A DNA stretch of 32,013 bases from Nostocales cyanobacterium LEGE 11386 (GCA_015207155.1 JADEXK010000067.1:1-32013); one strand, 5' to 3'. Shown: positions 7,938 through 17,295, counted from the first letter of the stretch. Notes: generated from the letters alone by a model not told the origin. Made by a program: numbers and translations.

Positions 7938-8777
7938 GTGAAGACAGACAGCATCTTTTATCGCCTTTTTCAAGAATTTCCTGGTGTATTTTTTGAATTA
8001 ATTGGTAACTCACCCCAAACCGCAGAGGCTTATCAATTCTCCTCCATCGAAATCAAGCAAACTGCATTTCGGATAGATGGTGTTTTTCTCCCGACACAAG
8101 GAGAGCAAAACCCAATTTACTTTGTCGAAGTCCAGTTTCAAACCGATGCAGCAATTTATGCACGCTTATTTTCAGAAATCTGTTTATACTTGCGTCAAAA
8201 TCAACCTCAAAATTCTTGGAAGGGAGTTGTTATCTATCCTACACGCAGTCTCGATACAGCAGATATTAAACATTACAGTGAATTCTTTACTAGCAAACGT
8301 GTCAATCAGATTTATCTAGATGAACTAGGTGATACAGTATCCCTGCCAGTTAGGATTGCTACTATTAAACTAATAATAGAAAATGAGGACACAGCAATTG
8401 TAACTGCTAGGGAATTAATAGACCGAACCCAGCAAGAAATTAACATCGAATCCCAACGGCGGCAGTTACTACAATTAATAGAGACAATATTGGTTTATAA
8501 ATTTCCCGCAATGAGTTACAAGGAGATTGAAGAGATGTTTGGGTTAAGCGATGTGAAGCAGACACGGGTTTATCAAGAAGCTAAAGAAGAAGGTAAGCAA
8601 GAAGGAAGACAAGAAGGTAAGCAAGAAGGAAGACAAGAAGGTCTAAAGGAAGGGGGTTTGAGAGCCAAATTAGAAGCAATACCTCGATTAGTATCCTTGG
8701 GTTTAACAGTCGAACAAATTTCCCAGGCGTTAGATTTGGATATTTCACAAGTAAGGCAGGCTGCACAAGACGATTAA
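7938..8777 (+). CDS. Rpn family recombination-promoting nuclease / putative transposase (PD-(D/E)XK)
   Basis: The 279-residue protein starts at GTG 7938. The opening DSIFYRLFQEFPGVFFELIG is typical of the cyanobacterial DUF2887/Rpn group. The catalytic core is recognisable: D47 in FRIDGVF and the E-x-Q pair (E64, Q66) in YFVEVQFQ, the form used by this branch of the PD-(D/E)XK nucleases. The C-terminal part has a helical segment, then the repetitive EGKQEGRQ linker (8589-8642), then a short helix-turn-helix-like tail (GLTVEQISQALDLDISQVRQ). Rpn proteins of enteric bacteria are DNA endonucleases that raise recombination; the role in cyanobacteria is unknown and paralogues are numerous. Confidence 0.85.
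   Translation: MKTDSIFYRLFQEFPGVFFELIGNSPQTAEAYQFSSIEIKQTAFRIDGVFLPTQGEQNPIYFVEVQFQTDAAIYARLFSEICLYLRQNQPQNSWKGVVIYPTRSLDTADIKHYSEFFTSKRVNQIYLDELGDTVSLPVRIATIKLIIENEDTAIVTARELIDRTQQEINIESQRRQLLQLIETILVYKFPAMSYKEIEEMFGLSDVKQTRVYQEAKEEGKQEGRQEGKQEGRQEGLKEGGLRAKLEAIPRLVSLGLTVEQISQALDLDISQVRQAAQDD
8589..8642 (+). repeat. In-frame 24-base tandem repeat in the Rpn-family gene
   Basis: Two perfect copies of a 24-base unit (8589-8612 and 8613-8636) plus 6 bases of a third encode alternating EGKQ and EGRQ. Each 24-base unit is itself two diverged 12-base units. Copy number is likely variable between strains, by replication slippage. Confidence 0.85.
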
Positions 8778-8844
8778 AGGTATGTAATTAAAAAATAATC
8801 AACGCATATTTTGATGATTTTTGATTTCCAAAATTTAAAATTTT

Positions 8845-9897
8845 ATGGTTACACTATCTCCTACTTTAAAAGCTAGACTATCCCAACCTCTAAAAATCGG
8901 TTCATTTGAGGTCAAAAGCAGAGTGCTTCAGTCACCTTTATCTGGGGTGACAGATATGGTGTTTCGTCGTCTGGTGCGTCGCTATGCACCAGATTCAATG
9001 TTGTACACAGAAATGGTGAACGCTACAGGGTTGCACTATGTGAAAGAGTTACCCAAAATTATGGAGGTAGACCCCAGGGAACGACCAATCAGTATTCAAT
9101 TATTTGACTGTCGTCCTGATTTTTTGGCAGAAGCCGCAATTAAGGCGGTTGCTGAAGGTGCGGATACTGTAGATATTAATATGGGTTGCCCGGTAAATAA
9201 AATTACCAAAAACGGGGGTGGTTCATCTTTATTGCGACAGCCAGAAGTTGCTGAAGCAATTGTGCGAGAAGTAGTGAAAGCCGTTGATGTACCAGTTACA
9301 GTCAAAACACGCATCGGCTGGAATGATAAAGAAATCACGATTCTTGACTTTGCCAAGCGGATGGAAGATGCTGGGGCGCAAATGATTACAGTGCATGGAC
9401 GCACTCGCGCCCAAGGTTACAATGGTAATGCCCGTTGGGAATGGATAGCTCGTGTTAAGGAAGTGCTGGCGATTCCGGTGATTGGTAATGGTGATATTTT
9501 TTCTGTGGAAGCGGCGGTGAAATGTTTAGAACAAACAAACGCTGATGGTGTGATGTGTTCTCGGGGAACTTTAGGTTATCCCTTTTTGGTGGGAGAAATT
9601 GATCACTTCTTGAAAACCGGGGAAATATTACCGCCACCAACCCCAATTCAACGCTTGGAATGTGCCAGAGATCATCTACAAGCATTATGGGAATATAAAG
9701 GCGATCGCGGTGTCCGTCAAGCCCGTAAGCACATGACTTGGTATGCTAAAGGTTTCGTTGGTGCTGCTGATTTGCGGGGACAGTTAAGTTTGATTGAAAC
9801 AGTGCAGCAAGGATTAGATTTAATTGATCAAGGGATTGAGCAGTTAAATCATAGTTATGAACCTATGGAAGAAGCAACAAATTTTCAAGTTGCTTAA
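8845..9897 (+). CDS. dus: tRNA-dihydrouridine synthase (DusB/NifR3 type)
   Basis: This FMN-dependent enzyme reduces specific uridines in the tRNA D-loop, using NADPH. The TIM-barrel begins with VLQSPLSGVTDMVFRRLVRR (residues 28-47), the usual flavin-binding opening. The catalytic cysteine is C115 in DINMGCPVNKITKNGGGSSL. VTVKTRIGW, ITVHGRTRAQGYNGNARW and IPVIGNGDIFS follow, all classic Dus motifs. The 350-residue length fits the family, with the helical C-terminal domain present. The old name nifR3 comes from linkage in Rhodobacter and does not imply nitrogen regulation. It stands alone, with the next gene converging from the right. Confidence 0.95.
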   Translation: MVTLSPTLKARLSQPLKIGSFEVKSRVLQSPLSGVTDMVFRRLVRRYAPDSMLYTEMVNATGLHYVKELPKIMEVDPRERPISIQLFDCRPDFLAEAAIKAVAEGADTVDINMGCPVNKITKNGGGSSLLRQPEVAEAIVREVVKAVDVPVTVKTRIGWNDKEITILDFAKRMEDAGAQMITVHGRTRAQGYNGNARWEWIARVKEVLAIPVIGNGDIFSVEAAVKCLEQTNADGVMCSRGTLGYPFLVGEIDHFLKTGEILPPPTPIQRLECARDHLQALWEYKGDRGVRQARKHMTWYAKGFVGAADLRGQLSLIETVQQGLDLIDQGIEQLNHSYEPMEEATNFQVA

Positions 9898-10005
9898 TAA
9901 ACAAACTTCAGGAAGTTTTTGAGGATAATTTTCCTGCTATTAGTGAATTTTTTGGTGTGCTCATAATTACTTGTAGAGGTTGATAATAGATAAGAAGGAA
10001 GAAGA

Positions 10006-10021
10006 GAGGACTAAAGTCCTC
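10006..10021. repeat. Short perfect palindromic repeat (GAGGACT-AA-AGTCCTC)
   Basis: A 7-bp stem lies about 15 bases past the end of the leftward replication-protein gene. The AGGACTAAAGTCCT motif is a familiar dispersed intergenic element of Nostoc-type genomes. It could assist termination for the leftward gene, but no T run follows. Confidence 0.55.
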
Positions 10022-10036
10022 ACTACATACAAAGTT

Positions 10037-13000
10037 TCAATCGTTTACGCTGACATAGTTAGTTTGTCTAGTGACAAACTGCCATTCTGCTGAATAATCA
10101 GCTTTTTCGCCTCGGAAATTATCTACACTAGCTAACATTAATTCATCTCGTTGGTGCCAAACTGCAAATATTTCTTCTCTGCCATCATAGAAGGTTTCAG
10201 GGTCTATTTGATAAACCTCATTTACTCGCTGCAATTTCAAACCTAACAAATTTAACAGTCGGCTAAGAATTTTGATTGCTGAAATATTTTCTTTTCCCTT
10301 AATTAAATCAATACCCAGTAATCTTTTGATATGTTTACTATGTTGAAATACTACATCTTTTAGCCAGATTAAATCAGAGTCATGTTCTATAAATTGTCTT
10401 TCTAGCTCTAGGAATTGTAACATTCCTAAGGCTCTCATGGCTTCAACTTTACAAGTGTAAGTTTTTAAATCTGGCAGAAAAACTTGACCATCACCCCAAA
10501 ATAACTGTTGATGCCATTCTTGCTGGTCTCGGATATGAAAATACTCACTTTCATGGGTGAGATAATAGTGAATCAGCAATTGGAAATAATATCCTTTATC
10601 ATCCTGCAACTTGAGTAAGGGCGTAACTGTAATACCATACCTTTGTCTGAGGTGATATTTATCAATTTGGTTACGTTCTGCTTCCGAGAGAGAATGTTTA
10701 TTTGATAATTGTTCATATTCTACATAATCAATATCCTTGGCATGAGCTACAGCCGTTGCTGCTGAGAGTTGATGTTGCTGCTTAATATCTCTGATTTGGT
10801 ATTTAATTTCTTTGGCTTTTTGGCGCTTTTCTGCCCAATCTTTTTGTACTTTAACGATTTCTAAAATCAATCTTTTCCGGTTAGCTAAATCATTAGTATC
10901 AGTTGCTAAAAATGCTAGGCGTAAATCTCGAATGATATTATTATGAACAGCATTACTTCTTAGCCAAATTTGATGACCATCCGCTATTAAACCATCTTGC
11001 ATTGATTGGCGGTAAAGACGAATAGAGGCGTTAACTCTGGATGATAATTTTGCCCAAGTGCGTAAGTGAATTGGGTCATAAACTAAAGGCAAATCTACAT
11101 CTATTTTATGTAAGGGACTGAGTAAAGCTAAATTCTCTTTTTGATTTTCTTGATACCAATCAGATAGTAATCGATAATTTGTACTGCCACTACCAATCAA
11201 GCCAATACCCCGTTTAGCACACCAGACGATACGCGGTACATCATCTCGGACTCTGGCTAATGCTTGTCGTGCTTCCGAGTCAGGTATGACTCCTTGAAAA
11301 ATACCATAAACTCGGTCGAAATGTTGGACATCAATACTAATTCCTGTACCCAAGCTGGGCGTAACGAAAATTGTATTATATTCGGTAATTTTTTGATTAA
11401 TTGCTCCCACAAAATCAACTGCTGGATGACCAGGTGTGTTGGTTGTGCGACTGCTAATTACTAGGGATGTAGGAAATTGCTGTCGTAATTTTTCTAAACG
11501 ATCTTTGAGATAGCCTTCAATTGTTTCACAACTATAACGCCCTGAGCGGCTATCGGTAGTCACGTAACACTTACGTCCTGCAATTAAATCTAATTCTAGT
11601 TGATGAATTAAGGGTGTGGGGTTAGGAGAATCATAAAAAGTTACGTCCCAACCTCGTTTTGGTTTCCATTGATTAATAACTACCCAAGGTGTTAGTTTAA
11701 TTCCTGCTAATCCTTGTAAATATTCTAAAGATACATCTGATAAATCAGCATCTTGGGCGATTACTAATCCTCCTGTGGTTAAAACTGTGGAAATTAGTTG
11801 CTGAAATAATTTGAGAATTTTGACGCGTTTATGTTTACAAGTATTACTGTTGAGTAGATGCCATAAAGATTGTTCTACTTCATCTAGAATTACTATCGCG
11901 CCTTGCCAGTCTTGGGGGTGAAGTTTCCAAATGGAATCAACACATAAACCAAAAGATTTATTATTGTTTAATGGACTGCTGATAATAGGTAAATCTTTAT
12001 CTGCGATGATTGTGCGATCGCTCGTATTTAAACCCCAACGAATCCCAATTTTTTCGCAGAGAAATCGCCCTAGTTGAATGCGGTGCGTAATTAATAATAC
12101 TGGTCTATTTAAATCTTTAGCTTGGTTAACAATAGATTGCAGTGCTGTGGTTTTGCCTGTACCTTTGGCTGATTTTATTCCCACTAATCCAGCAGTGGGA
12201 TAAGATACATTCTCCAAGTAAGCACAATTGAGAGTAAGTGCAGCCGGAATAGTTAACTCGGTATGAGGCTTACTTTGAGCTAAATAAATTTCTAAATCAG
12301 CACTTTGACGATAAATTTTGTCAAAATTACTTGCACCTTTAGCAACGATTAACTCATCAACACCTTTTTCTATCCCTGGGAGTTCGATAACTTTCACAGG
12401 ACATTTTTGCTTTTGGAATAAACAACCAAGTTGAGCAATAGCATTATTAACAGCCGCAATTTTTTTAGGTTGAGTTTCAAAATCAAAACAAATATAAAAG
12501 GTGCGCTTTGTCACAGTAAACGCCGCTAAGTCGGGAATCAGCTGGCGACTGGTAACTTTACCAAATTTATCTTTGACAACTCGATAACCACTGGTAATTC
12601 CCGGAATGGCGATCGCAGCGTATCCTTGTGTTAATAATGCTCCGGCTTTTTTTACTCCTTCGCAGATAATCACGGGTAGGTTTTGTTCCATTACCCATTG
12701 CCAAAAGCCCTCAGCTTCTCCATGAGTGTTAACTATGATATTGCTGGGCATGGCTAGATTATACCGTTGCGAGACTTGCTGCCAAATTTGCAATGTTACC
12801 CGCAGGCAAAATAGCCGTGTTGGGGTGCTGGGGGGATGCTCGTACTTGATAGACTTACCTTTGTTATTGATTCGGGGTTGATTTGGTTTAAAGCATCCCC
12901 ATTCCATTGCTTGCCAATTATTGAGAGGATCTAGTCCAGAACACCACCAACCGCCGGCTGTAATATGTGTGTAGCGCTGTAACCACCCATTTTTGACCAT

Positions 13001-13159
13001 TCCGGTGTTAGTGCGGGGGAGATGCTCGGAAATTAATAAATATTCGTAGGCTGATGCACCTTGAAGAGATTGAAAATTAAGTTGTGTTATGTGTAAATCT
13101 ATACTACTACTCTTGACTAATTCCTCAAGGTGTTGAGCGTGTAAAGATTGCAGATGCAT
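10037..13159 (-). CDS. Plasmid-type replication protein, CyRepA1-like (DUF3854 primase-like plus helicase)
   Basis: The intact protein has 1040 residues. The N-terminal region includes a Toprim-like DUF3854 segment: NLPVIICEGVKKAGALLTQG near residues 160-179, then IAIPG, and the acidic CFDFE near 224-228. A P-loop helicase follows: AKGTGKTTAL near 331-340, LLITHR near 355-360, and a Walker B VILDEVEQS near 423-431. Further on are FVTPSLGTGISID and a motif-VI-like RQALARVRDD, as in herpes-origin-binding-type helicases. The C-terminal third is helical and unassigned. Such proteins start replication of cyanobacterial plasmids; here the gene sits among chromosomal genes (dus, dnaK), so it may be an integrated plasmid relic or an adapted chromosomal copy. 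ATG 13159 is the first Met after an upstream stop, without a good ribosome site. Confidence 0.8.
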   Translation of the reverse strand: MHLQSLHAQHLEELVKSSSIDLHITQLNFQSLQGASAYEYLLISEHLPRTNTGMVKNGWLQRYTHITAGGWWCSGLDPLNNWQAMEWGCFKPNQPRINNKGKSIKYEHPPSTPTRLFCLRVTLQIWQQVSQRYNLAMPSNIIVNTHGEAEGFWQWVMEQNLPVIICEGVKKAGALLTQGYAAIAIPGITSGYRVVKDKFGKVTSRQLIPDLAAFTVTKRTFYICFDFETQPKKIAAVNNAIAQLGCLFQKQKCPVKVIELPGIEKGVDELIVAKGASNFDKIYRQSADLEIYLAQSKPHTELTIPAALTLNCAYLENVSYPTAGLVGIKSAKGTGKTTALQSIVNQAKDLNRPVLLITHRIQLGRFLCEKIGIRWGLNTSDRTIIADKDLPIISSPLNNNKSFGLCVDSIWKLHPQDWQGAIVILDEVEQSLWHLLNSNTCKHKRVKILKLFQQLISTVLTTGGLVIAQDADLSDVSLEYLQGLAGIKLTPWVVINQWKPKRGWDVTFYDSPNPTPLIHQLELDLIAGRKCYVTTDSRSGRYSCETIEGYLKDRLEKLRQQFPTSLVISSRTTNTPGHPAVDFVGAINQKITEYNTIFVTPSLGTGISIDVQHFDRVYGIFQGVIPDSEARQALARVRDDVPRIVWCAKRGIGLIGSGSTNYRLLSDWYQENQKENLALLSPLHKIDVDLPLVYDPIHLRTWAKLSSRVNASIRLYRQSMQDGLIADGHQIWLRSNAVHNNIIRDLRLAFLATDTNDLANRKRLILEIVKVQKDWAEKRQKAKEIKYQIRDIKQQHQLSAATAVAHAKDIDYVEYEQLSNKHSLSEAERNQIDKYHLRQRYGITVTPLLKLQDDKGYYFQLLIHYYLTHESEYFHIRDQQEWHQQLFWGDGQVFLPDLKTYTCKVEAMRALGMLQFLELERQFIEHDSDLIWLKDVVFQHSKHIKRLLGIDLIKGKENISAIKILSRLLNLLGLKLQRVNEVYQIDPETFYDGREEIFAVWHQRDELMLASVDNFRGEKADYSAEWQFVTRQTNYVSVND

Positions 13160-13901
13160 GGGGCGACCCTTGAATGGAACACGATGGATTTAAAACTTAC
13201 CACGCATTCGCTTGTTTTTTATGTAAGAAATTACGAGGGTTTTGTGATACTTTTTTTACTTCGTTTTAGGAGATACATCGGTGAGGGATAAATTGCATGA
13301 TTCTATGAGAGTGCGTTGCTCAAGTAATAATCTTGTATTGTAAAATTTATATACTATTAAATTTTATATTTCAGTAAATCCCCTATACTAAGATACTAAA
13401 ACATAGCATAGCCAATTTGGATAAAATAAGATACGCTTGAGTATTTTCTCTCTTCATCTTTATGTTTTGCTGAAGTTATTAATATTAGGTTATTTAATTT
13501 TTGAAAAAAATAATACATATCGATACTACTTATTTTCTATTCTCTTCCTATGCAAGTAATTTCATGAATCAAATCAAATTGCTATATGAGTACTCAATAT
13601 TAAATATACTTTGCCAATAAAGCATACTGAGAAACAAATGATTACTAGTTGTTAATTTTCAAGAAATTGCAAGTTTGATAAGTGTGGTTTCTCTTTGACT
13701 GGGAGGTTCTTCAGGTTGTCATATGTCTTAATTTTGGCAGTACAAATAAAAAGTAAAAATCTAAATTTACATCCTTAGGGGGATACAAAAGTTTTTTTGT
13801 ATTTAAATATACTTCGTTTTGACTAGCCTCTGAACCCCATATTATGATATTTCAACAACTCAAAACTGAACCAAATCTCACCCTCAACAAAGATTAAAAG
13901 T
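13160..13901. other. AT-rich divergent spacer upstream of the replication gene and the GTPase cluster
   Basis: About 740 bases, very AT-rich around 13330-13620, with no frame that looks coding. It must hold the promoters for both divergent units. I looked for iterons of a plasmid origin and saw no clear directly repeated set, so an origin is not supported. Confidence 0.5.
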
Positions 13902-14498
13902 ATGAATCCACCAGAAGAATACATCAATAATAATTCGGGAGAACTAGTTAAAGGGGGATCAAATCAACTTAGTAGTAATGGTATTAGCTCAAGTCATAAC
14001 TTAGATAAAGTAAGAGATATTCTTTTTGGTAATCAAGCACGTGAGTTTGAAAAAAGGTTTACGCGCTTAGAAGAACGCCTATTTAAAGAATTTTCTCATG
14101 TGCGAGATGATACAAAAAAACGTTTAGATGCTTTAGAGATTTATATCAAACAGGAAGTTGATGCTTTAACAGAACGATTAAAAAATGAGCAAGTGGAACG
14201 TGATAACAAAATCACTTTACTTACCGAAGAGCATAAAAATTTAACTATATCTTTAGAGAAAAAATTTGCTCAATTTGACGAACAGACTACGAATAGTCAG
14301 CGAGAGTTACGGGAACAGATTCTCAACCAATCTAAAAGTTTACAAGATGATATTCAGCAAAAATACGCAGAAATTCTGACTTTACTAGAACGGGAAACTC
14401 ACGAACTTCGCAAAGATAAGACTGATCGTTCCCATCTTGCAGCTTTGTTTACAGATTTAGCTATCCGGCTGAACGCAGAAAACAAACCTGATTTTTAA
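13902..14498 (+). CDS. Coiled-coil protein at head of the GTPase/OmpA cluster
   Basis: The 198-residue, hydrophilic protein has no signal peptide or membrane segment. After a low-complexity N-terminus, LDKVRDILFGNQAREFEKRF introduces a long charged helix with heptad-like spacing that continues to about residue 175 (for example RLEERLFKEFSHVRDDTKKR and FAQFDEQTTNSQRELREQIL). The VRDILFG motif parallels ELRSLLLG at the start of the next gene's product, suggesting a shared origin or a common docking helix. It lies 80 bases upstream of the OmpA-family gene on the same strand. It is probably a cytoplasmic scaffold for that protein; the function is otherwise unknown. Confidence 0.75.
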   Translation: MNPPEEYINNNSGELVKGGSNQLSSNGISSSHNLDKVRDILFGNQAREFEKRFTRLEERLFKEFSHVRDDTKKRLDALEIYIKQEVDALTERLKNEQVERDNKITLLTEEHKNLTISLEKKFAQFDEQTTNSQRELREQILNQSKSLQDDIQQKYAEILTLLERETHELRKDKTDRSHLAALFTDLAIRLNAENKPDF

Positions 14499-14564
14499 GC
14501 CTTATTCTCCTGGTTTCTTATCAGTTTTTTATAAAAAAATGCCAATAAATATTAACTTGGAATT

Positions 14565-14570
14565 GGGGAG
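14565..14570 (+). promoter_or_regulatory. Ribosome binding site that sets the OmpA-family start
   Basis: GGGGAG lies 8 bases before ATG 14579 but only 2 bases before the in-frame TTG at 14573, so the ATG is preferred. Confidence 0.65.
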
Positions 14571-14578
14571 TTTTGGCA

Positions 14579-16378
14579 ATGAGTAACTATTCTACAAATC
14601 CCAAGCTGAAAGCATCTCCTAAAGTTTTGAATAGCCATCAAACCTCCGATTTATCTTTAAATAATCATCCAAAAGTCGGTGATGAACTTAGCGAACTCCG
14701 GAGTTTACTTCTGGGTATTGAGCCGACTAAAGTTAAAAAACTTTACGAGCGATTAGATAACCTCCAAATTCAAGCAGAAGATATCAGCCGCTTACTACCA
14801 GAAGCGGTGCTGCTGCGAGCAAAGCAAGATAAACAACTCGGCGAAGCAATTGTATCCACGGTGGAAGAAGCCATCCATACCTCTGTTAAACAAGATCAAA
14901 ATGTACTGTCAGAGGCGTTTTTTCCCATTATCGGGCCAGCCACCCGCAAAGCGATCGCCACAGCTCTCGACGAGATGATGCAATCATTGAATCAAACCTT
15001 GGAACATAGCTTATCACCAGAGAGCTTGAAATGGAGACTAGAAGCCCAACGTACAGGAAAATCATTTGCGGAAATTGTCCTACTGCGATCGCTAGTTTAT
15101 CGAGTAGAACAAGTATTCTTAATTCATAAACAAACTGGATTGCTCCTGCAACATCTGGTAGCAACCCAAGTAGCTGCTCAAGATCCGGATTTAGTATCTG
15201 CGATGTTAACGGCTATCCAGGATTTTGTGAAAGATTCTTTCCATGTCCAAAAAGATAATGGACTACAAAGTTTACGCTTTGGAGAACTAACAATTTGGAT
15301 CGAAGAAGGACCACAAGCATTACTTGCAGGTATTATTCGGGGTATTCCTCCCCAAGAATTGAGGTCAGTTTTTCAGGAAGTAATCGAAAAAATTCATCTC
15401 AAACTAGGGACAGAGATTAATACTTTTGCAGGGGAAACAGAACTATTTCAGGTAAGCAAGCCTTATTTGGAAAGTTGTTTAGCAATACAATATAAAACAG
15501 CAGCCAAAAAAAATTATACTTATGCATGGGCTTTGCTAGGAATTGTAGCGATCGCTTGTGGTGTTTGGGGTTTTTTTGCTATTAGAAACCAACTTCGCTG
15601 GCAAAACTATTTGCAATCGCTTAACTCCCAGCCGGGAATTGTGGTAATTAACACCAAGCAGCGTCATGGAAAATATTACATTTCCGGAATGCGTGATCCA
15701 TTAGCCATAGATCCCAATACGCTGATACAAGCAACAAACCTTAATTCTCAAGCAGTTATCAGTAAATGGCAACCTTACCTATCTTTTGAGCCACAATTCA
15801 CTAAAAAAAGAGTTGAAGCTTTGCTCCAACCTCCAAAAACTGTATCACTGCAAGTTGACAACGACGGTATTCTTCAAGCCACAGGCTCTGCACCTCGCCA
15901 ATGGATATTAGAAACACAGAAATTATGGCGTTTTGTTCCTGGAATTACTCAATTTCAGGCAAATAACCTTGTAGAACTAGAACTTAGCGAATTGGAGTTT
16001 TATAAAAAACAAATTGAACAAAAAATATTCTTTTTTTCAGAAGGAACTACTGATTTAATCCCTGATAATAATCAGTTAGATAACTTTGTATTAATAATTT
16101 CTAAATTTGTAGATACTGCCAAATATTTAGATAAAGATGTGCAAATTCATATTATAGGACACACTGATACAACTGGAACAGAAGAAAAAAATCTGATGCT
16201 CAGTCAAGCCCGTGCTAATAAAATACTATCTTATTTAAATACTCAAGGAATCAATACCAGTAACTTTAAAGCTTTAGGGAAAAGTTCTAACCTACCTTTA
16301 CGTCCAGAATTGTCACCAGAAGCTAAACAAAGTAATCGCCGAGTATCCTTCAAAGTCTTGCTCACCGACACACGCTAA
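14579..16378 (+). CDS. OmpA-family transmembrane protein with cytosolic sensor-like domain and BON-like region
   Basis: The protein has 599 residues. The N-terminal 300 are cytosolic by prediction, with ELRSLLLGIEPTKVKKLYER, then a long conserved-looking helical part (LSEAFFPIIGPATRKAIATA). Next is a segment like small signalling domains of archaeal and myxobacterial proteins (VEQVFLIHKQTGLLLQHL then VSAMLTAIQDFVKDSF), possibly roadblock-like. A single membrane span lies near residues 314-336 (AWALLGIVAIACGVWGFFAI). Outside it are a BON-like stretch (residues 350-460) and a C-terminal OmpA peptidoglycan-binding domain: FFFSEGTTDLIPD, IHIIGHTDTTGTEEKNLMLS, and the closing SNRRVSFKVL. The layout suggests a protein anchored in the wall and signalling to the cytosol. 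The GTPase gene follows after 17 bases. Confidence 0.85.
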   Translation: MSNYSTNPKLKASPKVLNSHQTSDLSLNNHPKVGDELSELRSLLLGIEPTKVKKLYERLDNLQIQAEDISRLLPEAVLLRAKQDKQLGEAIVSTVEEAIHTSVKQDQNVLSEAFFPIIGPATRKAIATALDEMMQSLNQTLEHSLSPESLKWRLEAQRTGKSFAEIVLLRSLVYRVEQVFLIHKQTGLLLQHLVATQVAAQDPDLVSAMLTAIQDFVKDSFHVQKDNGLQSLRFGELTIWIEEGPQALLAGIIRGIPPQELRSVFQEVIEKIHLKLGTEINTFAGETELFQVSKPYLESCLAIQYKTAAKKNYTYAWALLGIVAIACGVWGFFAIRNQLRWQNYLQSLNSQPGIVVINTKQRHGKYYISGMRDPLAIDPNTLIQATNLNSQAVISKWQPYLSFEPQFTKKRVEALLQPPKTVSLQVDNDGILQATGSAPRQWILETQKLWRFVPGITQFQANNLVELELSELEFYKKQIEQKIFFFSEGTTDLIPDNNQLDNFVLIISKFVDTAKYLDKDVQIHIIGHTDTTGTEEKNLMLSQARANKILSYLNTQGINTSNFKALGKSSNLPLRPELSPEAKQSNRRVSFKVLLTDTR

Positions 16379-16395
16379 TTAAAAATTTATCAATT

Positions 16396-16893
16396 ATGAT
16401 TCAAAAAAAAATTTGTATGGTAGGTGCATTTGCTACAGGTAAAACTAGTTTAGTATCACGATTTGTTCACAGTATTTTTTCTGAAAAATACCATACTACT
16501 GTAGGCGTAAAAATTGATAAAAAAACTCTAAATATTCAAGAAAATAAATTAAATTTTATCCTTTGGGATATTCATGGAGAAGACGAATTTCAAAAATTAA
16601 GAATGTCTTATCTACGAGGTTCGGCTGGTTATTTATTAGTTGTAGATGGTACTCGACAAAATACATTAGAAAAAGCCTTTGATATCCAACAAAGAGTAGA
16701 AGAAGCAATTGGTAAAGTTCCCTTTATTTTGGTACTTAATAAGGAGGATATGACAGACGAATGGGAAATTGAACCTACTGCAATAGATGCTGTTATAAAA
16801 AAGGGTTGGACTGTAATTCAAACCAGTGCTAAAAATGGACTTGGTGTAGAAGAAGTTTTCCAAACTCTTGCTAAAAAAATCTTGGATAAATAG
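16396..16893 (+). CDS. Rab/Ras-like small GTPase
   Basis: The 165-residue single-domain GTPase has G1 GAFATGKTS (residues 10-18), switch I HTTVGVK, G3 WDIHGED (57-63), G4 NKED (115-118) and G5 TSAK (143-146). The order and spacing are Ras/Rab-like rather than Era- or TrmE-like. The Ras Gln61 position is glutamate and the Gly12 position is phenylalanine, so intrinsic hydrolysis may be low or may depend on a partner. No lipid-attachment cysteine is at the C-terminus (ends KKILDK). It sits between an OmpA-family protein and a PAS-like protein, and its stop codon directly abuts the next ATG. It belongs to the broad set of bacterial Ras-superfamily proteins of unknown role, of which MglA is the studied example. 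Confidence 0.88.
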   Translation: MIQKKICMVGAFATGKTSLVSRFVHSIFSEKYHTTVGVKIDKKTLNIQENKLNFILWDIHGEDEFQKLRMSYLRGSAGYLLVVDGTRQNTLEKAFDIQQRVEEAIGKVPFILVLNKEDMTDEWEIEPTAIDAVIKKGWTVIQTSAKNGLGVEEVFQTLAKKILDK

Positions 16894-17280
16894 ATGGTAG
16901 ATGTCCCTAATCCCGTAACTACTTATATTTTGAACTTTATGATAGAGGAGCGTTCTCTTGCCTATCTGTTAGTCAAAAAAAATGGTGAATTGATGGCTTG
17001 GGGCGGTAAGCTAACAGAATACGGAATTACTAATCTCTGCAAAGGAAATAACATCAGGGATCAAGTTTTCTTTTTAGAAGGGTTACTACCATTAGACGAT
17101 GTGGCAATTTTTTTGCCACTCATTAAAACAGGACATGAAATTTGTGCAGATGTCCATCTTTTTCCTTCAGAGGAAGGAGATTGGGTATTACTGTTACATA
17201 GCATTTGGGATGACCAGTACCTGTCATTTCTGCAACAAAAAGCTAATGATTTCAGTTTATTACAGGAAAAATTAATTTGA
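16894..17280 (+). CDS. PAS-like small signalling protein
   Basis: The 128-residue protein starts immediately after the stop of the GTPase gene, so the two are surely co-transcribed and probably translationally coupled. The core LLVKKNGELMAWGGKL, then VFFLEGLLPLDDVAIFLPLI, VHLFPSEEGDWVLLLHS and a final helix (YLSFLQQKANDFSLLQEKLI) follows the PAS-type order found as an N-terminal input domain of some cyanobacterial cyclases and kinases. That final helix resembles a connecting signalling helix with nothing attached. It probably senses something for, or docks to, the neighbouring GTPase or the kinase encoded next; the ligand is unknown. Confidence 0.75.
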   Translation: MVDVPNPVTTYILNFMIEERSLAYLLVKKNGELMAWGGKLTEYGITNLCKGNNIRDQVFFLEGLLPLDDVAIFLPLIKTGHEICADVHLFPSEEGDWVLLLHSIWDDQYLSFLQQKANDFSLLQEKLI

Positions 17281-17295
17281 ATAAAAAGCAATGCA

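Noticed and set aside
13160..13901. Plasmid-type origin next to the replication gene
   Set aside because: AT-rich, but I found no set of direct repeats (iterons) to support an origin.
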